A DNA stretch of 64,000 nt. Origin: Zizania palustris (taxonomy: Eukaryota; Streptophyta; Magnoliopsida; Poales; Poaceae). Each line of letters starts with the position of its first letter. Within the stretch, counting starts at the first letter, position 1. Position numbers and translations under genes: made by a program. A model generated the notes under the pieces. The model saw only the letters and a program-made list of their open reading frames with translations. It searched no databases and had not been told where the DNA came from. Below are positions 57,007 through 64,000 of the stretch, one piece after another. The DNA is taken from positions 80,594,162-80,658,161 of the forward strand of contig JAAALK010000079.1 in assembly GCA_019279435.1 (NCBI GenBank). The letters run 5' to 3'.

Positions 57007-57165
57007 AAGTTTCTCTCTCCCGAGCGCTGGAAATTGCTATTTTAATCGGTGCGGTGTCCACTGGCAAAGAAGCACAAAATTATAATGGTACTGGGCAAAG
57101 AAGCACGTTTGTGGTGTGAGCCAGCCAATTTGGCATTTTCACGGTGTCCTACAACAAAATTTGAC
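57007..57165 (-). repeat. Right terminal inverted repeat of the MULE
   Basis: Reverse complement of 51318-51475, with about ten differences and a few short indels by eye. The transposase gene starts inwards of it, so it probably carries the transposase promoter. Confidence 0.93.
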
Positions 57166-57249
57166 AAAAATAAAATATAAGGAATATGATATCAGAAATT
57201 TACTGAAGAGTAAGATAATTTATACATTAAATTTTATTAAAAGAACTCA

Positions 57250-57570
57250 TTATATGAGATTTTTTTGAATGCAAGTGAGAGACTCGCCGTTCTATATTAA
57301 GAAGAGGGTAACAAACAATTTGCGATTACAACAAGAAAATAGAGGATAAAGAGGAACGAAAGGGGGAAGGTACAAAGCATAGATAGAGGCCCGAAGGAGA
57401 CAGGAACCACTAGACATGCATCTACACTGTCATAAAATGGCTGAGGTCCGAAGAGTTGAGCTGAGCTATGGAGTCGATCGGTTAGAATGTCGAAGAGAAG
57501 ATCTAGTGGTTACGTTCTTTCCAGATGTTCCACCAGGTATGTGAGATGCTATATGAGATTTTACAAACGA
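57250..57570 (-). mobile_element. 3' tail of an L1-type LINE
   Basis: The minus strand shows TWWNIWKERNH, the conserved end of grass LINE ORF2, followed by a 3' UTR ending CTTAATATAGAACGGCGAG and a short A-run (plus strand GATTTTTTTG at 57260). 5'-truncated, as is usual for LINEs. Confidence 0.65.
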
Positions 57571-58354
57571 AAAATAGCAACTACGTGATATGCTCTAAGG
57601 ATCCAAGCTTTGTAGGTTAATCCTGCAAGAATCTAAGGGCAAAAGGAAAGGAAAATAGTCCCAATTGTCTTTCATCTATGTTATTCTGAAGATTCCCCAG
57701 GAGGTGAAGAGGGCAAGGGTTTGGTTGCATCTTACTTGAGAAAAATAATTCACACGAGGTCCTAATTCCCTACAATGGTTTAAGGACTGGTACAAATTGG
57801 AGGTCACTCCAGTTCTTGCATGGTGGGCTTTCCCATCACCCGGTTTTCTACAAGATTAGAGGTGATTATTCTATGTCTTGTCAATCACATCATCATATTT
57901 GAATTCGATTGATTATTTGAGGCCAACAATACCTAATATTTGTTCACCACCATGGTAACCTGTCGGCTCATCCATCCATGGTTGGTGATGTTTGTTGGTT
58001 TTTTGTATGCTTGTAGGCTAGGTGTTTGTAGAATTGCCTCCTTTGGCAACAATTGTGAGGGAAGGCTAGATAGGAGTTGAGGAGGGAGGAGGGAGGAGTG
58101 AGGATGATGATGCCATGGGCACATGCACCTTACATAGTGGACATGGTGTGGGCGGTGCTCGCCTCCTGGGTGTTGACATGCTTGGTGATCGCCGATGAGA
58201 CATCCCCGCGCCATACCTAGTGTCGGTTGAATCTTCTTGAGCCATTGTTGATTCATTGATGCAGGTGATCACCTCAGATCCTTCATTGGTGGTTTGTTCT
58301 TGTTCAATACAACTGAACATTGGGTAAATTGCATAGCACAATGCTTTCCCTTAA
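57571..58354 (+). other. No recognised gene
   Basis: Mixed intergenic sequence. Short ORFs on both strands have no recognisable domains. Confidence 0.5.
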
Positions 58355-58628
58355 AGATAAGATTTAATGCTACTTTTAGCTTTGTAATTTCCACTATTAA
58401 GCAATTCGCATATTTCGCTGACATAATCTCTTCTATTCAAACTTAAATTTTAGCTATTTGTAATTTGCAATCAGATATAGGTTTGACCATAAGATAAGAT
58501 TTAATGCTACTTTTAGCTTTGTAATTTCCACTATTAAGCAATCCACATATTTTGCTGACATAATCTCATCTATTCAACCTTAAATTTTAGCTATTTCTAA
58601 TTTGCAATCAGATATAGGTTTGACCATC
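58355..58628 (+). repeat. 137-bp tandem duplication
   Basis: The block beginning AGATAAGATTTAATGCTACT at 58355 recurs at 58492 with about eight differences and ends each time in GATATAGGTTTGACCAT. Confidence 0.95.
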
Positions 58629-58984
58629 CTCTAATATTTCACAGTAAAAAGAGGCCAACAAAAACTTTTGGGGAAGATTTGAAGTGTCACTTGAAGTTCC
58701 ATTTCTAATAGGACGACATAGTATAGTTTTAGCAGGGTTGTTTGTAATGCATAAGAGAAAAGTAACTTATGCAATGTCATAATTCACCTATAAAATTTAA
58801 ATCTTGTCTAGAGGTTAAATTTTTGCAGGTATTATAGTTCCCTACAAAATTTTAAAATGTTAGTATTGCCTCCATTCAAGAATATACGATGGTTCAAAAA
58901 ATGCGCAATCAAACTTCCATAACTTTGACTATCATGTGCATGATATTTTTTAGAACACATGACCGATTTGGCACCTATCCTCAT

Positions 58985-59288
58985 CGACGCGACAACCTCC
59001 GCGCCAGCAAGGTAGGGCACCAACCAGGCCTAATCTGATCTAATCTTTCTTGACTTTATTCTTCACTACCTAATTACAAACAATGGACCTCTTTATATAG
59101 GATAGGGGTTCCCCTATTTCTTGAACAAACTAACTCTAATTACAATTGGACTATTAATCCTAAACCTACCCTAATTCTACTAGAGTCCCGAGCGATACTA
59201 TTCATGTAAATAGTATCGTACGACTACTATTCATGGGCCTATGGGTACTATTCGTGGGCTTGGACTAGCCCAAAACCCTAGCCCATGA
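58985..59288 (-). repeat. LTR-like fragment
   Basis: The minus strand starts TGTCATGGGCTAGGG after a purine stretch AAAAAGAGGAGTG (plus 59292-59320), as expected for a polypurine tract and LTR start. It has a TATA box (CTATATAAAGAGG) and GAATAAAG downstream. The other end is unclear; it may run to about 58985 or beyond. Confidence 0.5.
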
Positions 59289-60003
59289 CATCTACACTCC
59301 TCTTTTTGAACAACTCGCCCTCAAGCTGTCGGACGACATTGATCCTAACTCGAAACCTAACACTACCACGGAAACGGTCTCCAATGACACAATTTTAGTG
59401 ACAAATAAAAGATGCACGCTAGTAATACACTTGTAGTGACAGACTATTTTACACGCGTCAGTAATATTACATTATTAGTGACGGGTCACAATAGGACCCG
59501 TCACTATAAACGAGGCACCCCAATTAGATACGGGTCATACAATGACCTACCACTAAAGGTTTCCCCTTATAGTGACGATCTATGTTGAGACTTATCACTA
59601 AAAATAGGGTACCACATTAGTGACGGGTTGCATTACCACCCGTTAGTAAAGAGTGTTGTTTTTCCCGTGTCATCCGCAACCCTAAGGTCACCTTTAGTGA
59701 CATCCTTATATGGATATATGACACTGATAAGTATATAAGGACCTTAGGAAATGAGCTCCTTACTTATTGCTCCCAAGTCCCAATCACCGCCGACTTAACT
59801 ACCGACCGACCACCACTACACGTTGTAGTTACTCGCCGCGCCGATGATGACCCACAACGTTACGTGCTCTAGTGGACTAGCCCACACTGCAGCTAGCATC
59901 AACGTCGTCTGACCTAAGGTATATATTTTTATCTAATTTTAATCCAAAATCATATTTTTGTATGACCAAGTGAAATAATTACAATCGCATCGCAACAGCT
60001 TAC

Positions 60004-61428
60004 TGTTGACACGAAAACGCGCCCCCACACTTGGGTCAGTTCGACGATCCAAAAGCGCGCAGATACTTAGGGATAAACCTAAGCGTGACGCGGTGCCGAC
60101 GTCGCGTTCAGACAAATATCCCTTAACGGTTGTAAGGGTAACAGAGTTGCTAGGTAATCAAACAAATATTAAGAAATAAAGTTCGATTAGCCGATGTATC
60201 AGAAAATAACTAATAATAAAACCTGAACAAACTGGCCAGAACAGGGCCGATTCTGATCTGTAATAAAATGGCGGTCGAACCGAAGGTATACTCCCTGGTC
60301 GGACCGATGATGCGAAGTATCGCCGAAGAGGGGCCTCGGCGCTCTGTTGCGAAGTATCGCCGAAGGGGGCCTCGACGCTCTATTGCAAAGTATCACCGAA
60401 GGGGGGCCTCGATGCTCTGTTGCGATTCGGCGTTCTAGTGCGAAGCGGTCTCTGGGCTGTCAGACCGACGGAGGGTACCCGATCGGATCGACAACAAAGC
60501 TTTGGTCAGACCAGGGCTTCGGCACCGCAGAGTCTGGTGCGGAGTAGTTTACTACGGAGGGTTCTCGCCGAAGAGGGCTTCGGCGTGATGGCGAAGGGTG
60601 TCGAAGACCGTGCTGACAACATCATGACAGCCTGGTGAAGCCGTGTCGGTCGGACCAACAGGCTTCGATCTGATCACCTAAGGGCTCCGACGACTTTGTA
60701 GATGAATTGCAATCACCCCGAAACTCTTTGGAGATGACTTTGAAGGTAATTCCCCAGCAAAACAGTAAAAGATCAAGTGCAATCTGGCCTAGAGGCCAAA
60801 CTCCCAATGGTAGCAGAAGAAAACTGATAAAACGATAAAAATCCGTTTTGTGGATTAAACGGGAGATTCACGAGCGAATCAACAAGGGTTACCATGATTT
60901 TGACGCGGCGGATGGAGGGCTTACGACGCAAACCCACGAAGATGGACGTTACTGTGCTAATCCTAGGGCAAGGAAAGTAGATTGGAAGATAAAATAACGA
61001 TTCAAAGCGAGGGCTTTGTGTTGATATGAAAGCGGGGGTCTTTTGAATCGGCCTCACCCCTATATTTATAGGGGCTGGTCTTACCTAATTTGAGTAGGAT
61101 TTCGCCAGGTGGTTAAGATTTGGATAAGAGATCAAAAACAACCAAATTATACTAATCTGAATAGGACTCTACCGGCCAGAGTGGGCTTTCGTAGGCCTCG
61201 CCGAAGCTAGTCTGCCGGGCCGAAGCCCACAGGCCACCGAAGGGGCCCACTGGGCCGAAGCCTGCCTATGAAGCAGGCATCCGAAGGTGCTGCCGAAGCC
61301 CAACGCAGGACGGGCCTTCGGCACTTCAGCGCTTTGGCCTATGCCGGAGATGGCATATTTTCAGCCCAAATTACCAAAATTGATATTTCAACAATTTCGA
61401 CCATTAATGCCAAATTCGAGTGTAAACA
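60004..61428 (-). mobile_element. Solo LTR of the G1 Gypsy family
   Basis: 1425 bp. The minus strand runs TGTTTACACTCG to CGTGTCAACA, with the perfect duplication CTTAC (59999-60003 and 61429-61433). It is homologous to 39241-40682: the terminal block with CCCAAGTGTGGGGGCGCG, CCGAAGCCC-rich repeats and the AATATCAATTTTGG start. No internal region remains. Confidence 0.93.
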
Positions 61429-61542
61429 CTTACGTCGTACATCGTCTCCTATTTGGGAGTGTTAGATTATAAATATGACGAGGCAAGTGGTCATATTTAA
61501 GGAAGATGTTCTTGAATTGTCCACGTACTTTAAATAGTTCGG

Positions 61543-61748
61543 GATATGCGGCCCACGTAACTAGACCACGGGGTGTCGTACGGTTCTAGAGAGAGTTTTG
61601 CTTGTGTCTCCCAGTTATTCTCTATATACACAACCCTCTCGACCCCATGTTGAGACATGTATTTGGAGAACAGTGGGAAGATGCTAACGAAATTTTCTCT
61701 AGAACCGTTCGGGACCACGTGGTCCAACTATGCGGACCGCACATCCCT
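61543..61748. repeat. Long imperfect inverted repeat
   Basis: The left arm (GGATATGCGGCCCACGTAAC ... CGGTTCTAGAGA) pairs with the right arm in reverse complement (GGATGTGCGGTCCGCATAGT ... CGGTTCTAGAGA). Weaker pairing continues inwards to a small centre near 61640-61660. Total about 200 bp. Confidence 0.8.
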
Positions 61749-61879
61749 GGATAGGATTTAGGACTTATCCTTGCCTATTTCTGCCCAAAGTTATGAATCT
61801 TATAATTGCGAAAAATTATAAACTTATATATATATATATGTATATATGATATGATGATTGTTTTATTATTTAATACTAG

Positions 61880-63167
61880 TGATGACACGAAAACGTGCCC
61901 TCATACTTGGGTCAGTTCGACGATCCAAAAGTGTGCGGATACTTAGGGATGAGCCTAAGCGTAACATAACACTGACGTCACGTTTCGACTACCCTTAGAC
62001 GTGGTAAGGGGGGTGGAGTCGCCAGGCAATCAGATCACACAAAATAATCCAATTAGCCGAAAGAAATATATTAAACAGAATAAATTAGCAAACCGATCGG
62101 AGCCTGACTGATTCGAAGTATGGTGCGAAGGGGGTCACCGAAGTATACCTTCGACGTCTGATGCGAAGTGTCCCGCCGAAGGGTACCTTCGGCGTTCGTA
62201 CAGATTTGGCCGAAGATGAACTTCGAACGGATCTGATGCGACAATCACCTCCGAACAGCGGGGTTCGGCGTGAAGTCTTCGATATAGCAAGATATAGAAT
62301 AATGACTCAGACGCAACGCGTGAGCGTGACTTCGTCCGGAGCGGAGTACGAGCATGGCGAAGCCTATCGTGAAGAAGTCTGTTGGTATGCGGTCGAAGCA
62401 AGGTCTCACCGAAGGGTGTTCTGGCAACCTCCGAAACTGATCTCTCAGCTCCGGACACCTCCGACGAAGTAGCTCCGAATGTGGAAACCTGCAACGGAGT
62501 AGATTCAAAGTACCAATTCGTCCTGAGGACCGAATTGTGCTAAGTGTTGCACTAGTGGCGAAGGTAGCAATCTGTTACACAGATTAGCGGATACTTCACA
62601 GGCGAAGTAACAAGGCGATAGCAATCTATTACGTAGATTAACAGATACTTCAAAAGCGAAGTAACAAGAATTACCACTGTTCCGAAGTGGTCGTCGGAGG
62701 GCTTCCAGGCAAACCCACGAAGAGTACAGAAAAGTAAAGATAAAGTAAATGCGATTCAAAGCGAGGGCTTTGTGGTTGATTTTGTTGGGGGGCTTCTGAA
62801 CCGGCTTCACCCCTATACTTATAGGGGCTAGACTTCTAATCTAATATGTTATGACTTTGGCTGAATCATGCATAAAGATAAACACTTAGCTAGAATCGGG
62901 TCCAACTCTATCTCTGCCCGAAGTGGGCCTTCGGCCATACCCATCGAAGCCTGCTCCTCGGGCCAAAGCTTCGGTGGAGTGGGCATCCGAAGGCCTCCTG
63001 GTCGAAGGCTGTGGGCTGGCTAGAAACTTCCGAAGCCCGTAGCCCAATGGTCCTTCGGCCCTGTAGGGCTTCGGCCTGACCCGGGACATGTGTATTTTCG
63101 GCCCAAATTACCAAAATTGATATTTTGACAATCTTAATCATTGATGCCATTTTTTGCTATCAATACA
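61880..63167 (-). repeat. 3' LTR of a minus-strand G1-family Gypsy
   Basis: 1288 bp. The minus strand starts TGTATTGATAGCAAAAAATGG after the purine tract AAGGCAAGGGGGCA (plus 63168-63181) and ends CGTGTCATCA. It is homologous to 39241-40682. The left flank ACTAG (61875-61879) is the expected target duplication; its mate lies right of the window. Confidence 0.9.
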
Positions 63168-63253
63168 TGCCCCCTTGCCTTTTAGTGAACTAAGTGAACT
63201 AAAAGCACAACGGGCTAAAGACGATACCTTCCATATCGGCCTTTCAACATCTT

Positions 63254-64000
63254 TTAAGCTGTTTGCCACACACTTGGGAAATAACTTTTCAAGTATCTAC
63301 CATTCAAAGCTCTTCGAAACTGCTCTCCCTGTAGAGATTCTAACACATATGCATTGCCAGGAGCGATTTCGGCTATTTTGAAAGGGCCTTCCCAACTAGG
63401 CGATCATTTACCAAATTTGGGACTCTTAGTGTCTAATGGTAAAATCGTCTTCCAAACCAAGTCACCCACTTGAAACGATTTTGGTTTAACCTTCTTATTG
63501 TAGGCTTTAGCTACTCTCCTCTTGTTTATTTCTATAGCTTCTAAAGTCATCAATCTCTTATCGGTCACTTCTTCTAGATTGTCTTTCAAAAGAGTTTCAT
63601 ACTTGTCGACCGATAAGCCGTCTTGCTTTAACACTCTTAGAGAGCCAAGATCTACCTCTACAGGTAGAATGGCTTCTTGTCCATACACCAACTCGTATGG
63701 ACTAACTCTGGTAGCACCGTGCTTTACAATTCTACAAGCCCATAGTGCCTCGGAGAACACTTCATGCCACCTTTTAGGGAATTCTTCAATTTTCCTCCTA
63801 ATGAGCTTAATCATGGTTTTATTACTAGACTCGGCCTGACCATTGGCCTGAGCATAGTAGGGCGAAGAGTTTATCAACTTAATACCATAATATTTGGCAA
63901 AGTCCCTCACCTCTTTAGAAACAAATGAACTACCCTGATCTGTAGTGAGAGTTTGAGGAATACCGAATCTATGTATAATGTGTTTCAAGATAAAGTCAAG
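63254..64000 (-). pseudogene. Integrase C-terminal half of the minus-strand G1-family Gypsy
   Basis: Read from the window edge leftwards: HIIHRFGIPQTLTTDQGSSF (second catalytic Asp), AQANGQAESSNKTMIKLIRR (catalytic Glu), KRWHEVFSEALWACRIVKHG, VSPYELVYGQEAILPVEVDL, GDLVWKTILPL, then WEGPFKIAEIAPGNAYV and the end SVWQTA at 63254. One TGA near 63403, where Trp is expected (TGG to TGA), interrupts it; otherwise this copy is better preserved than G1 at 37908 and shows what that copy lost. The rest lies outside the window. Confidence 0.9.

Larger units (their letters stand above)
51318..57165 (-). mobile_element. Mutator-like element (MULE) with two convergent genes
   Basis: 5848 bp, with terminal inverted repeats at 51318-51475 and 57007-57165 (about 158 bp, high identity; both include CCAGCGCTCGGGAGAGAGAAA when read inwards) and a perfect 9-bp duplication AAAAATAAA (51309-51317 and 57166-57174). 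The minus strand carries the transposase, the plus strand a second gene, pointing towards each other as mudrA and mudrB do in maize MuDR. A Copia-type solo LTR sits in the second gene. Confidence 0.93.
59361..61879 (+). mobile_element. CACTA-like terminus and interior, interrupted by a solo LTR
   Basis: It begins CACTACCACGGAAACGG after TAA, the usual CACTA end form, followed by sub-terminal repeats of TAGTGACGGGT in both orientations, including a perfect 12-bp-arm hairpin at 59476-59506. The sequence resumes after the solo LTR (61434 onward) and includes a long inverted repeat at 61543-61748. No transposase gene is visible and the far terminus is not in view. Confidence 0.55.

Noticed and set aside
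61530..61727. 65-residue minus-strand ORF
   Set aside because: It is formed by the long inverted repeat; no domain and no initiation context support a gene.

Overview
The window looks like nuclear DNA of a grass (Poaceae; species not determinable by eye). It holds one intact host gene, a seven-exon eIF3 subunit e gene (INT6) with canonical GT-AG introns, set in nested transposable elements of lineages typical of large grass genomes: long-LTR Copia elements primed by initiator tRNA-Met, Tat-type Gypsy elements with two RNase H domains, a MULE with 9-bp target duplications, a CACTA-like end and a LINE tail. I saw no prokaryotic genes, tRNA or rRNA genes, or CRISPR arrays.

Layout. 1-12000: the right part of a tandem Copia array (internal end, LTR, full internal region, LTR). 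12001-12259: a slice of a minus-strand Gypsy (G2). 12260-23259: a second Copia array (LTR stub, internal end, LTR, full internal region, shortened LTR) bounded by a single GGTAT target duplication. 23260-25678: the rest of G2 (protease, gag, primer site, 496-bp 5' LTR). 25679-40682: plus-strand Tat Gypsy G1, host of the other insertions; its reverse transcriptase is split by G3 (27320-34553, duplication AGGTA), a 7.2-kb non-autonomous LTR element without gag or pol that carries an antisense multi-exon gene. G1 is split again by a Copia solo LTR (35507-37069, duplication GCCCC) and ends in its own 3' LTR. 40683-47492: eIF3e promoter and gene; intron 5 holds a very young 1365-bp LTR element whose only ORF has two IQ motifs. 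48415-50070: decayed minus-strand Copia. 51318-57165: MULE with 158-bp TIRs, a minus-strand transposase gene and a convergent second gene (GRF-like zinc finger plus hydrophobic tail) cut by a solo LTR. 57250-59360: LINE tail, a local duplication and an LTR-like fragment. 59361-61879: CACTA-like sequence containing a solo LTR of the G1 family. 61880-64000: 3' end of another G1-family element on the minus strand, running off the window.

The order of insertion can be read directly. G1 came before G2, G3 and the Copia solo LTR. G2 came before both Copia arrays. The MULE came before its solo LTR, and the CACTA-like sequence before its solo LTR. Every full autonomous element is broken. Comparing the two Copia copies, most premature stops are CAG to TAG or CG to TG changes, as expected from decay of methylated DNA. 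Only eIF3e and the small IQ-motif element look intact.
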